A stretch of DNA of 64,000 nt from Candidatus Limosilactobacillus merdigallinarum (GTDB lineage Bacteria; Bacillota; Bacilli; Lactobacillales; Lactobacillaceae), in NCBI GenBank assembly GCA_019114515.1, contig DXFH01000001.1:171227-235226 (forward strand). The letters are read 5' to 3'. Below, piece after piece: positions 55,751 through 63,909 of this stretch. The notes below the pieces were generated by a model, which made no database searches, was not told the DNA's origin, and saw nothing but the letters and a program-made list of their open reading frames with translations. The translations under genes and the position numbers were made by a program. Every line of letters starts with the position of its first letter. Within the stretch, counting starts at the first letter, position 1.

Positions 55751-56253
55751 GCTTGCTGCAAGTCTGCAAACTGGGCGTGTACTAAGTTAGCTAGGTCTTT
55801 TGCATTCACCTTAACTGAACGACCAATCTGACCGGAAGATACGTAAATCTCCCCTTGTTCCTTAGCAACACTGTCAATGAAGATCGGATAATGGTGTTTT
55901 TCATAAATACCAACGGGCGTGTTGGCGCCATGAACATAGCCCGTCGTTTTAACCAGCTTTTTCAGCGGTACCATTTCTACCTTCTTGTTGCCAGAAACCC
56001 GCGCCAGAGCTTTTTCGTCCAGGTGACTGTCGATGGGCACTACCCCCACCAGTGGCCCTGTGGTTGGCCCCGACAATACGAGGGTCTTATAAATCACGTG
56101 TTCGTCAATCCCCGTGTGGTCAACTGTTAGCGTCCGCACATCGCCATCTTGGTGAGTAGGAAATACCACCTGCTGGTACTTGACGTGATTTTTATCCAGG
56201 ATTTGTTCAACCTGGGTTTTCTTCAAACGACTTTTCTTGTTTTTCTTACTCAT
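55747..56253 (-). CDS. ybaK: Cys-tRNA(Pro)/aminoacyl-tRNA deacylase, YbaK/EbsC family
   Basis: A 168-residue cytoplasmic editing enzyme that clears Cys from mischarged tRNA-Pro. Family signs are KTLVLSGPTTGPLVGVVP, the Lys in LVKTTGYVHGANTPVG near 109-124, and SSGQIGRSVKVNAKDL at the end. The start at ATG 56253 follows AAAGGAG. It is the first gene of a two-gene unit with the membrane protein and divergent from gntR. Confidence 0.9.
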   Translation of the reverse strand: MSKKNKKSRLKKTQVEQILDKNHVKYQQVVFPTHQDGDVRTLTVDHTGIDEHVIYKTLVLSGPTTGPLVGVVPIDSHLDEKALARVSGNKKVEMVPLKKLVKTTGYVHGANTPVGIYEKHHYPIFIDSVAKEQGEIYVSSGQIGRSVKVNAKDLANLVHAQFADLQQA

Positions 56254-56290
56254 TGAAATTGGACTCCTTTTTTGTATTTTGGGCCATTTA

Positions 56291-56308
56291 TGGAACGGTC
56301 CAATTTTT
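56291..56308. promoter_or_regulatory. Operator candidate between ybaK and gntR
   Basis: TGGAACGGTCCA is an inverted repeat; together with the next ATTTTT it includes ACGGTCCAATTTTT, identical to 53332-53345 before phosphoketolase. It may bind the GntR regulator that starts 95 bases further on. Confidence 0.45.
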
Positions 56309-56402
56309 CAAAAGTTGATAACCAATTAGTAAAAGTCTGTTATACTGTAATCTGTAAATTCAGGTATAAACTAGCAACATGAATGAACGGAGCTAATTAA
56401 AC

Positions 56403-57131
56403 ATGTCAGATTTAGTATACCGCTCGGTAATGCGCGATATAAAAGAAAAAATCCTTAACCGTGAGTATCCCAAAATGAAGCTGCCCGACGAACGCAGTCT
56501 TAGCGAGATTTATGGTGTCAGCCGCAGCTCCATTAAACGAGCATTGGATGTACTGGTCCAGCAGGGAATTATCTTTAAGAAACGGGGGTCCGGAACTTTT
56601 ATTAATCCCCTCTACCTAAAGAATCGTGCAATGTTCCGCTACGAAGGCAGTAACTTGGGGATTACCGATTCTTTCCGCCTGGATGGCAAAAAACAGGGCA
56701 TTCAGTTATTAAACTACCGGGTTATTCCTGCTTCTAAAGAAATCCAGCAAGACCTTTTCTTAAACGAAAACGACTATGTTTACAAAATCGAACGGTTACG
56801 GTTAATTGACGAACAGCCTTTCATGATTGAGACGGGCTACATTCCGATTAAGATCCTGCCATCTTTGTCGCCAACTGTATTGCAAAAATCCATCTTCAAT
56901 TACTTGGAAAGTGCGAAGGGCAAACAGGTTACCCGCTCATACCTTACTTTAACAGTCGAACCGTCAAATACAGCCGATCAAAAACTGCTTAAATTGAATA
57001 AAAACGAGCCCGTTGGGATTATGGCCGGTGTCTTCTTCTTAGATGACGGTACCCCCTTTGAAGTGTCTAACATGCGGGTGCATTACAAGTATATGCGCTT
57101 CAACACCTTTGTCAGTGTCGGAAGGGATTGA
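56403..57131 (+). CDS. GntR-family regulator (HutC/UTRA subfamily)
   Basis: A 242-residue repressor. Winged HTH at residues about 5-70 (LPDERSLSEIYGVSRSSIKRALDVL, then RGSGTFI), then a UTRA effector domain (ERLRLIDEQPFMIETGYIPI, GIMAGVFFLDDGTPFEVSN). Effectors of this class are usually sugar phosphates or similar small molecules. It heads an operon with a HAD hydrolase and a sugar-phosphate isomerase-like gene. ATG 56403 has no strong ribosome binding site beyond GGAGC. Confidence 0.9.
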   Translation: MSDLVYRSVMRDIKEKILNREYPKMKLPDERSLSEIYGVSRSSIKRALDVLVQQGIIFKKRGSGTFINPLYLKNRAMFRYEGSNLGITDSFRLDGKKQGIQLLNYRVIPASKEIQQDLFLNENDYVYKIERLRLIDEQPFMIETGYIPIKILPSLSPTVLQKSIFNYLESAKGKQVTRSYLTLTVEPSNTADQKLLKLNKNEPVGIMAGVFFLDDGTPFEVSNMRVHYKYMRFNTFVSVGRD

Positions 57132-57136
57132 TTAGT

Positions 57137-57943
57137 TTGATTAAAGCAATTGCCGTCGACATGGATGGTACTTTTCTCAATCATCAAGGTCAGTACAACC
57201 ATCAATACTTTGCACAGATTTTGCAACGGCTGCAAGCGGTCGACATCCAGTTAATCGTCGCCAGTGGCAATCCCTATTACCAACTGCAGGGGCAATTCCC
57301 CGGATTGAGCAGTCAATTAGCTTTTGTTGCAGAGAACGGTGTTGAATGTATCGATCACGACCGCTTCACCTATTGCGGTCAAGTAGCTCCCGAACCCATT
57401 CAAGGAATCTTAAAGCTGCATCAGTCAATTAAAGACAGTGACTTCCTCTTGTCAGGCCGCCATCATGCCTTTGTCTTTGATGATGCTAGCGCTTATTTCC
57501 GTGAGCACATCCAAAGTCACTACCCCAATTTCCGACTGATCCATGACTTGCGTGCCGTAGATGATCAGATTGTTAAATTGCAGCTGGAAGTGCCCGTAGC
57601 CATCAAAGACCAAGTGCAAGCACAAATTAATCATGATTTTAAGGGACAATTAACGGCCGTTACTAGCGGTTATGGGAACCTTGACATCATTGTAGCTGGT
57701 ATGGATAAAGCGACCGGCTTACAGCACCTGCTCGACCAGTACCAGCTAACGGCTAACCAGCTGATGGCCTTTGGCGATGGGCAAAATGACGTTACGATGC
57801 TTAAACTGGCTGGTGAAAGTTATGCAATGCAGAAGGCTGATCCCCGTGCAATTGCAGTCGCCAACCATCGCGCACCCAGCAATGATGACGATGGCGTTTT
57901 ACAAGTGATTGATCAATTTCTCAATAATCTGAAAGAAGGTTAA
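57137..57943 (+). CDS. Cof-type HAD hydrolase
   Basis: A 268-residue cytoplasmic phosphatase of HAD subfamily IIB. Motif I DMDGTFLNH (about 8-16), motif II ASGNPYYQ, Lys-containing KATGLQHL and motif IV GDGQNDVTML. TTG 57137 is preferred because GGAAGGGA lies 9-10 bases before it; the TTG at 57128 is within that site. It starts 5 bases after gntR ends, in one operon. Likely substrate: a sugar phosphate. Confidence 0.85.
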   Translation: MIKAIAVDMDGTFLNHQGQYNHQYFAQILQRLQAVDIQLIVASGNPYYQLQGQFPGLSSQLAFVAENGVECIDHDRFTYCGQVAPEPIQGILKLHQSIKDSDFLLSGRHHAFVFDDASAYFREHIQSHYPNFRLIHDLRAVDDQIVKLQLEVPVAIKDQVQAQINHDFKGQLTAVTSGYGNLDIIVAGMDKATGLQHLLDQYQLTANQLMAFGDGQNDVTMLKLAGESYAMQKADPRAIAVANHRAPSNDDDGVLQVIDQFLNNLKEG

Positions 57944-57945
57944 CA

Positions 57946-58764
57946 ATGTTACCGCGATTAGGATTAAAGGGTAGCAGCGATATGGCACAGATTAATGACC
58001 GCCTATCGTATCATCCGTTTACATACGAATTTTTTACCCAAGTAAGTGACTTTACCCCTACTGGTTTCACCCACCTTCAGCAGGCCGTTGAATACGTGAA
58101 GAAAGCTGGCGTACCCCACATTGTGCTCCACCACCCCATGCAGTTCAAAGAGTGGCATACTGAGTTAATTGCGCCAGCCGATCGCTATCCGGAACTTTAT
58201 GCATTTGTTGAACAATCAACCAAGATGCTGATTCAATTGGCCAAAGATCAAGACGTCCAATGCTTGGTCCACGGCTCTTATGCTAACGAAACCCAACAGT
58301 TCATTGATTGCTATGACAGTTTAGCTGACGCACGGAAGGCTTCATTTGAACGCATGGACCGTTTTGCACAAATTGGTGGCAACCATATTATGTTTGAAAA
58401 CTCCATTTCACCAATCTTTTCCTATGGTGATCCAGCAATGGAAGAGCGGATTTTGCAGCATCATTACCGGCTAGCGTTTGATACCTCACATTGCTTTATT
58501 GATTTGCACGGAGACAATAAAGGACTGCAGGCATCCTTGAAACACCTGCAGCCGCAAATCGTTCATTATCATCTGGTTGATTCAATGGGGGTAACCCATG
58601 ACAGTCTGCCGCTTGGGCAAGGTAAAATTAACTGGCAGACAGTTTTGCCCCTGTTAAATCCTAATGACAGCAGCATCTATGAAATTGCTTTGCACAACAA
58701 TAATCATTGTGCTGAACAGTTGGCCAGTCATCGCTATTTGCAATCAATTAGCCAGCAAAATTAA
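57946..58764 (+). CDS. Sugar-phosphate isomerase/epimerase-like TIM-barrel protein
   Basis: A 272-residue protein of the AP-endonuclease-2/xylose-isomerase-like fold. Metal-ligand-type residues are seen in HHPMQF, HGSYAN, MFENSIS, FDTSHCFIDLHG and YHLVDSMG. It lies two bases after the HAD gene and is the last gene of the GntR operon. These proteins act on small sugars or cyclitols; the substrate is not evident. ATG 57946 follows AGAAGGT. Confidence 0.85.
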   Translation: MLPRLGLKGSSDMAQINDRLSYHPFTYEFFTQVSDFTPTGFTHLQQAVEYVKKAGVPHIVLHHPMQFKEWHTELIAPADRYPELYAFVEQSTKMLIQLAKDQDVQCLVHGSYANETQQFIDCYDSLADARKASFERMDRFAQIGGNHIMFENSISPIFSYGDPAMEERILQHHYRLAFDTSHCFIDLHGDNKGLQASLKHLQPQIVHYHLVDSMGVTHDSLPLGQGKINWQTVLPLLNPNDSSIYEIALHNNNHCAEQLASHRYLQSISQQN

Positions 58765-58778
58765 TGCTTAATAGCATC

Positions 58779-59303
58779 TTATTTCTTTAACTGTACCGGC
58801 GGCTGCTTCTCGTTCATCATCGCAAACAAGTGAACTGCCAGCACGCGTTGGTACGCGCTTTTAGCAATCAATTCCAGCAAAATTTCGTTTGCTTCATCAA
58901 TGCCTTCATTTTCTGGAAACTTGTCTTCACACAGTAAAGCGTTAAAAAGGTCAACAAACCGGTTATAGACAGCTTCGGGGTAATTGTTAACCGTTACTTG
59001 TGCAAACCCGGCTTTGATATCGTCTAATGAATACGTGTTTTTCAATAAGGCAATGACCGTCACCGCTGCTAGCTGATAAGCCGAATACTTTTTCTTAACG
59101 GGAGCCATAATGACTCCTTTTTTTACGTAGTTATTAACCATGGACTTGGTAATCTCGCCAACATGCAAGCTGTTCAGCTGGTCATTGACAACGGAAACCA
59201 GCTGATCAACGTACAGGTTCATGGCTGGTAGATTTTCCCAATGTTTCAGCTGTGTCTTAGCCAGTTCCTTGCGCCAGCTTTTGTATTCATATAATAGCAT
59301 CAT
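58779..59303 (-). CDS. DUF1836-family protein
   Basis: A 174-residue helical protein typical of DUF1836, with a MerR-like HTH in the middle (EITKSMVNNYVKKGVIMAPVKKKYSAYQLAAVTVI). It probably binds DNA or another protein; function unknown. ATG 59303 is chosen over longer starts because GAGGAGG lies 5 bases before it (a second ATG at 59300 is equally possible). Single gene. Confidence 0.8.
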   Translation of the reverse strand: MMLLYEYKSWRKELAKTQLKHWENLPAMNLYVDQLVSVVNDQLNSLHVGEITKSMVNNYVKKGVIMAPVKKKYSAYQLAAVTVIALLKNTYSLDDIKAGFAQVTVNNYPEAVYNRFVDLFNALLCEDKFPENEGIDEANEILLELIAKSAYQRVLAVHLFAMMNEKQPPVQLKK

Positions 59304-59393
59304 GGGTACCTCCTCATGACTATTGTTCACACTAGTTTTATGCGTCATATTCAACTATCTAGTTAACAGTATACTATGACTTAGTTTTAAAAA

Positions 59394-59930
59394 CTAGATT
59401 TCTGCACTAACGCCAATGGACTGGTTGGTGAACTTGCCCCTGCATGCTTGTCTGATCGTATCTGCCACTGCTTGCAGGCTAACGGATTCGCCGGTCATTA
59501 GTTCTTCTTCATTAATAAGCTTGCCGGCTGGCCCGTTTTTCTCAATGGGCAATGAACGGACCACCGTATAAGTGTATTCCAGTTCATCGATCATTTTAAC
59601 CATGTACAAGTACGCAGCAATGATGTTTTGCCAATCACTGCCCCACCATTGCTGCAGTTGCTGCGGCTGTGCGTCATCTGCAGTACCTGCCGGCGACCAC
59701 ACGACAATCTTGGCCAGTTTGCCATTTGCATGATCAATGGCGCTTACAATATCTTGAACTTGGTCATCGACGGGGTCGTTGACTTCTGGCAGCCAACACA
59801 GAACTTGGCCGTTGTGGATGCTTAAATCAGCAAGATCTACAATAGCTAATGTGTTGAGTTGACGTGCCACAGTTTGTGCTAATTTCCCTTGTCCAATTAA
59901 GCACCACTTGTTGACGTAAGGAACTGTCAT
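59394..59930 (-). CDS. NAD(P)-binding Rossmann-like protein
   Basis: A 178-residue protein. The N-terminal VNKWCLIGQGKLAQTVARQL resembles a dinucleotide-binding fold with GxGxxA in place of the full motif. A middle part has KIVVWSPAGTADD and a C-terminal part a MTGESVSLQAVADTIRQA helix, as in SDR-like or NmrA-like proteins. Reaction unknown. ATG 59930 follows AAAGGGAG. It is divergent from the CNNM-like gene. Confidence 0.7.
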   Translation of the reverse strand: MTVPYVNKWCLIGQGKLAQTVARQLNTLAIVDLADLSIHNGQVLCWLPEVNDPVDDQVQDIVSAIDHANGKLAKIVVWSPAGTADDAQPQQLQQWWGSDWQNIIAAYLYMVKMIDELEYTYTVVRSLPIEKNGPAGKLINEEELMTGESVSLQAVADTIRQACRGKFTNQSIGVSAEI

Positions 59931-60008
59931 CTTTAAATATCTCCCTTTTGTGAATCGTTTTTCTTGCAAACAGTTTAACATGGTATAATATTTCCTGTAT
60001 CTAATCGG

Positions 60009-60040
60009 TTAGGGTCTTTGTGTTTCCAGGCCCCGCCTAA
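60009..60040 (+). other. Leader hairpin before the CNNM/HlyC transporter
   Basis: TTAGG (60009-60013) pairs with CCTAA (60036-60040), with GGTC/GGCC-type pairing inside, 30 bases before the start. It could be a metal-responsive leader but matches no riboswitch I recognise. Confidence 0.35.
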
Positions 60041-60069
60041 TTCAACAGCGGAAATGAGGGAATTATATT

Positions 60070-61425
60070 TTGGATAATAGTCACATGATGACTAACTTTG
60101 TGATCATCATTGTCACCTTTATCTTTGCAGCTTTTTTCGTTATCGCAGAATTTGCACTGGTACAAACACGAATCACCGCTTTACAAGAACGCAAGAAAAA
60201 GCATCCTTCTAAGAGTGTTGATCGTGCCATCAATATGGTTACTAATCTGACCGAATACTTGTCGACAACGCAAGTGGGTACGTCCATTTGTGGAATCATC
60301 CTAGGCTGGATTGGTGAAGATACATTTGAAACTTTGTTAGCCTCAGCATTGGACATGCCTAGTCTGAACCTAAACAGTAATGCTGTGCATGCTGTTAGTG
60401 CTGTAGTCGGGGTGCTGATTCTTACTTATCTGGAAGTGGTCCTGACCGAAATTGTGCCCAAAAATATTGCTATCGACATGCCTGTAAAAATGTTAATGAG
60501 TGTGGTGACGCCACTTCATTACTTCCATACCTTCTTCTATCCCTTTGTGTGGTTGCTTAATGCATCTGCCAATGGGATTGTCCGTCTAATGGGGATGAAA
60601 CCAGCCGACGAAAACGATGAGGTCCTTTCGCAGAGTGAAATTATCAGCTTATCGCGTAATGCTTACAAAGGTGGTAACCTTCACCGTGGCGAACTTTTAT
60701 ACATGGAACGGGCCTTTGACTTGGACGATAAGGTAGCAAAAGACATCATGATCGACCGGACACAGTTGGTCGTGGTTGACATCAAAAAGACAGTGGATGA
60801 AGCTTTACAAGATTACCTGAACAGCAAATTCAGCCGGTTGCCTGTAGTTGCTGACGGTAACAAAGACAAGATCTTAGGTTACGTCTTCAACTACGATTTA
60901 ATTCGTCAATCCCGCATTGATGGCAATGTTTCCCTAACAAAGGTATTGCGGCACTTAACTACGGTGCCCGAATCAACACCGATTACTCAGGTTTTGCAAC
61001 AGATGATCCGGACACGGGTGCCAATGGTGGTTGTAGTTGACGATTACGGTGGCACTTCCGGTATCATCACTGACAAGGATATTTACGAAGAATTATTTGG
61101 GACTGTACGTGACGAAATTGACGACGTGGCCGATAATATGATTAACAAAAACTCAGACGGCCATATTAGAATTAACGGTAAAACTACAACTTACGACTTT
61201 GAACGTTACTTCCACGATGATCTAAAAGAATTTGATCATACCGATGCGGTAACATTGTCAGGCTATGTGGTTGATAACTTTCCCCACATTAAAGAAGGCG
61301 ATGTAATTAACATTGGTGATTATCAATTAAAGATTATGGATTACAGTAATTCTTACGTCGACTGGTTGGAAGTGGTGGCCTCCCCTAACCAATCAAAGAA
61401 CAAAAAGCATGAAACAACGGAGTGA
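60070..61425 (+). CDS. CNNM/HlyC-type membrane protein with CBS domains
   Basis: A 451-residue protein. DUF21/CNNM domain of about four hydrophobic segments (residues 8-170, with TQVGTSICGIILGWIGED and EIVPKNIA), then paired CBS domains (RTQLVVVDI, FSRLPVVAD; RTRVPMVVVVDDYGGTSGI) and a C-terminal CorC_HlyC domain. Such proteins act in Mg2+ or other metal transport or sensing. TTG 60070 is the start behind GAGGGA at 8-base spacing. The NrdI-like flavodoxin follows in an operon. Confidence 0.88.
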   Translation: MDNSHMMTNFVIIIVTFIFAAFFVIAEFALVQTRITALQERKKKHPSKSVDRAINMVTNLTEYLSTTQVGTSICGIILGWIGEDTFETLLASALDMPSLNLNSNAVHAVSAVVGVLILTYLEVVLTEIVPKNIAIDMPVKMLMSVVTPLHYFHTFFYPFVWLLNASANGIVRLMGMKPADENDEVLSQSEIISLSRNAYKGGNLHRGELLYMERAFDLDDKVAKDIMIDRTQLVVVDIKKTVDEALQDYLNSKFSRLPVVADGNKDKILGYVFNYDLIRQSRIDGNVSLTKVLRHLTTVPESTPITQVLQQMIRTRVPMVVVVDDYGGTSGIITDKDIYEELFGTVRDEIDDVADNMINKNSDGHIRINGKTTTYDFERYFHDDLKEFDHTDAVTLSGYVVDNFPHIKEGDVINIGDYQLKIMDYSNSYVDWLEVVASPNQSKNKKHETTE

Positions 61426-61430
61426 TAACA

Positions 61431-61901
61431 ATGACTACAATGAACGTCCTGTTTATTTCAATAGAGGGCAATACCCGCTCTTTTCTGACTCGCCTAACCG
61501 CATATGCACGGCAGCAGCACAGTTTTGATGACAGTAACCCTTTAATTAAAACCAAAGAAATTACCGATCAAACTGTCCCTGCTAAAGAAAAGGAGCCCTT
61601 CTTTGCATTTGTTCCTACATATTTGAATGGTGGCAACGGCTTTGATTCTGGTTTTACTGAATTAATGACCAACGCTCTAGGTGAATATATTGACCAGGGT
61701 AAGAATGCTGACCAGTGTATCGGGGTTGTCGGTAGTGGTAACAAGAATTTCAATGCACAATATTGCCTGACTGCTAAAAAGTATTCCAAGCAATTGGACG
61801 CCCCATTCTTAGCAGACTACGAATTACGGGGCACGGACGAAGATATTCAACGTATCTACCCAATTTTAGCTAAGCGTTGGCAAGAGGCTGTCAATAATTA
61901 A
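61431..61901 (+). CDS. NrdI-like flavodoxin
   Basis: A 156-residue FMN protein. The phosphate loop SIEGNTRSFL (near 8-17) and GSGNKNFNAQYC loop are those of the NrdI family, which supplies oxidant for Mn-tyrosyl radical ribonucleotide reductase. The variant has an insert (KTKEITDQ...FVPTYLNGGNG) and no nrdE/F gene nearby, so it may be the stand-alone kind. ATG 61431 follows CGGAG at 8-base spacing. It lies six bases after the CNNM gene. Confidence 0.82.
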   Translation: MTTMNVLFISIEGNTRSFLTRLTAYARQQHSFDDSNPLIKTKEITDQTVPAKEKEPFFAFVPTYLNGGNGFDSGFTELMTNALGEYIDQGKNADQCIGVVGSGNKNFNAQYCLTAKKYSKQLDAPFLADYELRGTDEDIQRIYPILAKRWQEAVNN

Positions 61902-61907
61902 TAATAC

Positions 61908-61957
61908 GAAAAGGCTCTTGAAACGATCAGTGAACGACCGTTTCAAGAACCTTTTTT
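61908..61957 (+). terminator. Terminator of the CNNM-NrdI operon
   Basis: AAAAGGCTCTTGAAACG pairs with CGTTTCAAGAACCTTTT, followed by a T run. Confidence 0.9.
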
Positions 61958-61972
61958 CGCATATTCAGCTCG

Positions 61973-62046
61973 TTTATTAACTCAGCTTGCGCTTTAACTG
62001 GACCGGAACGCACGACACGGAGCTAACCTATTTGGGTGAATACAAC
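61973..62046. repeat. Dispersed intergenic repeat, copy 2
   Basis: Follows the operon terminator in the same way as copy 1 (24460-24531). The shared core has CACGACAC, AGCTA and TATTTGxGTG. Confidence 0.5.
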
Positions 62047-62084
62047 AATATTATCTATAAGTGATAAATGACCCTTTAAGAACA

Positions 62085-62687
62085 CTAAAGAAAGTAGCTC
62101 CTACTTGACCAAATAACTAAGTAGGGGCTACTTTTCAGTATTTTTAATTTTTTTATACTTACTCCGAACTGTTTTTTTCGCTTTAAAGTTGATTTCGAAA
62201 CATGAAATTTATTGACTGTTTCCTGATAAGTGTGAGTTTTCATGTAAGTTAAAGCCGCTTTATATTTGGGCGTTAACGTTCTTCTTGGTCGACCACCCTT
62301 ATTTTTTCTTTTATCGTCCTTTGCTTTTTGGACCAGCTGAAACCGGCGAATGTCCTTCTCTTGTCTTGCTACCGCCAATAGAGTCTTAGTTATCCAATAC
62401 CCACGATCAGTATTGTCAATCATGCCAATATTGCTGATGTTGATTCGGATATTGTTTTTTAGTAAAGGCAGAATGATATGTAAGACATCAGAAACAGAAT
62501 TACCAAGTTGAGCTAAGTCAGAGACCATCAACACGTCTCCTGGCTTTAATTGAGGAATTAACCAGGTGCGCAAAGTTGTCAAATTGTTGACACTTTTTTC
62601 AAAGTACGGAAAGTAGAATCTATCCGGCTTGCACTCTAAGCCCGTATTTAATCTCTTATAGGTATTAAGAAAACTGTTACGCGTCAT
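62085..62687 (-). CDS. Degenerate serine-recombinase-like protein
   Basis: A 200-residue protein. The C-terminal part (GGRPRRTLTPKY, then KFHVSKSTLKRKK) matches the HTH of the intact recombinase at 62820, and LKPGDVLMVSDLAQLGNS aligns with DEVVFTKVDRIGRS. However the catalytic Ser of YARVS is gone and the Asp-Arg-Leu-Gly-Arg motif reads AQLGN. It can hardly catalyse recombination but could still bind DNA. The last 16 or so codons run through a terminator hairpin, so the native stop may be lost. ATG 62687 follows AAAGGCGG at 7-base spacing. Confidence 0.65.
   Translation of the reverse strand: MTRNSFLNTYKRLNTGLECKPDRFYFPYFEKSVNNLTTLRTWLIPQLKPGDVLMVSDLAQLGNSVSDVLHIILPLLKNNIRINISNIGMIDNTDRGYWITKTLLAVARQEKDIRRFQLVQKAKDDKRKNKGGRPRRTLTPKYKAALTYMKTHTYQETVNKFHVSKSTLKRKKQFGVSIKKLKILKSSPYLVIWSSRSYFL
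62094..62136 (-). terminator. Terminator hairpin overlapping the recombinase-like gene end
   Basis: GTAGCTCCTACTT pairs with AAGTAGGGGCTAC with one mismatch; T bases follow on the minus strand. It lies inside the open frame. Confidence 0.7.
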
Positions 62688-62819
62688 AAGATTACCGCCT
62701 TTCAATTTACTGATGGTAATCTAAATTATTTATTTTCAAATATTAATGGTCGTTTTTGAACCCTGCTAATCTAGTTTCAATAACAGGAATAATATACTGT
62801 TTAAACCATACATAGTGTA

Positions 62820-63398
62820 TTATTGTTGCTCGTCACGAATCTGCTTCCGAATCCTTTTAACCGTGCTTTCACTCACACCAGATATCTCAGCCGTTTCTTT
62901 AATGGAATGCTCCTTACTTAGTTCGTAAATTTTTCTATAGCGATTTGTAATGCGCCTTTTAGGACGTCCTTCATGATAGTTAGGGTTGTGAGCTTTAGCA
63001 TAAGCTTTGCCCTGAGCTAGACGATCTACAATCATATCGTGTTCAAATTCAGCCATGATAGTGAGAAAGTTAAAGAGCATTTTTCCCATTGCGTCCTGTT
63101 TGTTGACGTAACCATTTAGCTGAATGATATAAACTTTAACACCCTTATCAAGTAAGTCATTAACAATATCAACGGCAACCTTAACGCTACGACCAATACG
63201 GTCCACCTTAGTGAAAACAACTTCATCGTCTTTTCGAAGTTGCTTATTAAGCTTTTGCCATTTTGGCCGTTGCTCAGTGGTTCCAGTAAATTTTTCAGCA
63301 TAGACATTATCCTCATCAACACCATTTTTTACTAACTGTTCCTTTTGTTGTGCAAGATCCTGAGACAAACCACTTACTCGCGCGTAACCAAATTTCAT
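62820..63398 (-). CDS. Serine recombinase (resolvase/invertase family)
   Basis: A 192-residue site-specific recombinase. Catalytic Ser 9 lies in KFGYARVSG, and the second arginine motif is TKVDRIGRSV (about 64-73). EFEHDMIVDRLAQGKAYA and a C-terminal HTH (KETAEISGVSESTVKRIRKQ) bind the site. It would cut and rejoin DNA at a res- or inversion-type site. ATG 63398 follows GGGAGA. The pair of recombinases and AT-rich DNA suggests a plasmid- or transposon-derived segment. Confidence 0.92.
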   Translation of the reverse strand: MKFGYARVSGLSQDLAQQKEQLVKNGVDEDNVYAEKFTGTTEQRPKWQKLNKQLRKDDEVVFTKVDRIGRSVKVAVDIVNDLLDKGVKVYIIQLNGYVNKQDAMGKMLFNFLTIMAEFEHDMIVDRLAQGKAYAKAHNPNYHEGRPKRRITNRYRKIYELSKEHSIKETAEISGVSESTVKRIRKQIRDEQQ

Positions 63399-63512
63399 AA
63401 TAACGTCTCCCACTTATTGAACTATGTTTTTGAACCATCTTAACTTCCTATTTAAACACAGCTATAATACTAGGTCAATATCTGTGCAGAAACTGAACCA
63501 GGTAAGAGAAAA

Positions 63513-63540
63513 GAAAAAGGCTACAAAACTGTAACCTTTA
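63513..63540 (-). terminator. Terminator of a truncated gene
   Basis: On the minus strand TAAAGGTTAC and GTAGCCTTT pair around an AGTTTT loop and end in TTTTTC. It follows the fragment at 63536-63660. Confidence 0.7.
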
Positions 63541-63660
63541 TTCCAACTCTTTGACCCGTGCTTTTAATTCCTGTAACTGGTCTGCTGTTAAACTAAGAAG
63601 GTTATGATACTGTCCAATCTGGTCTAGTATGCTTTCATGATTAGTTATTGAATAAAGAGA
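63536..63660 (-). pseudogene. 3' fragment of an unknown gene
   Basis: The minus strand reads NHESILDQIGQYHNLLSL, then TADQLQELKARVKELE and a stop, a helical, coiled-coil-like end. The frame opens just after a stop near 63675 and no start codon with a ribosome binding site is seen. It is followed by a terminator, so a real gene once ended here. Confidence 0.4.
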
Positions 63661-63726
63661 GAGTAAACAAGATTAAGCCTAACCTAGTTCTTTTAAGCAC
63701 CTAGAATAATACACTACTCATTTTTA

Positions 63727-63773
63727 GCAAGTTAACATGAACACTATTTTAATCTGTTCATGTTATTTCTTGC
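63727..63773. repeat. Long inverted repeat near the recombinase region
   Basis: TAACATGAACA (63733-63743) pairs exactly with TGTTCATGTTA (63755-63765), and GCAAG/CTTGC (63727-63731 with 63769-63773) extends it. It could be a recombinase or regulator site, or the end of a small element. Confidence 0.55.
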
Positions 63774-63826
63774 AATCTGCCTTATAAAATCATTAGTGAA
63801 AGAGAGAAAAATGTATTAGTCACGAA

Positions 63827-63874
63827 ATGCGTATTACACTAATTAGAAAGTCAAAAGGATTAACACAAGAAAAA
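63827..63874 (+). pseudogene. 5' fragment of an XRE-like regulator
   Basis: ATG 63827 opens MRITLIRKSKGLTQE, the usual first helices of an HTH_3 domain. The frame then passes straight into a terminator hairpin with no further HTH. It seems to be a truncated copy; there is no clear ribosome binding site. Confidence 0.35.
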
Positions 63875-63909
63875 AACGTCCTCAGCATCAAAAGTGAGGA
63901 CGTTTTTTT
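63870..63909. terminator. Bidirectional terminator
   Basis: AAAAACGTCCTCA pairs exactly with TGAGGACGTTTTT around a 10-base loop. It ends the GNAT gene on the minus strand. Confidence 0.88.

Noticed and set aside
60000..60069. A known metal riboswitch (yybP-ykoY or M-box) before the CNNM-like gene
   Set aside because: The spacer is too short and lacks the conserved loop sequences.
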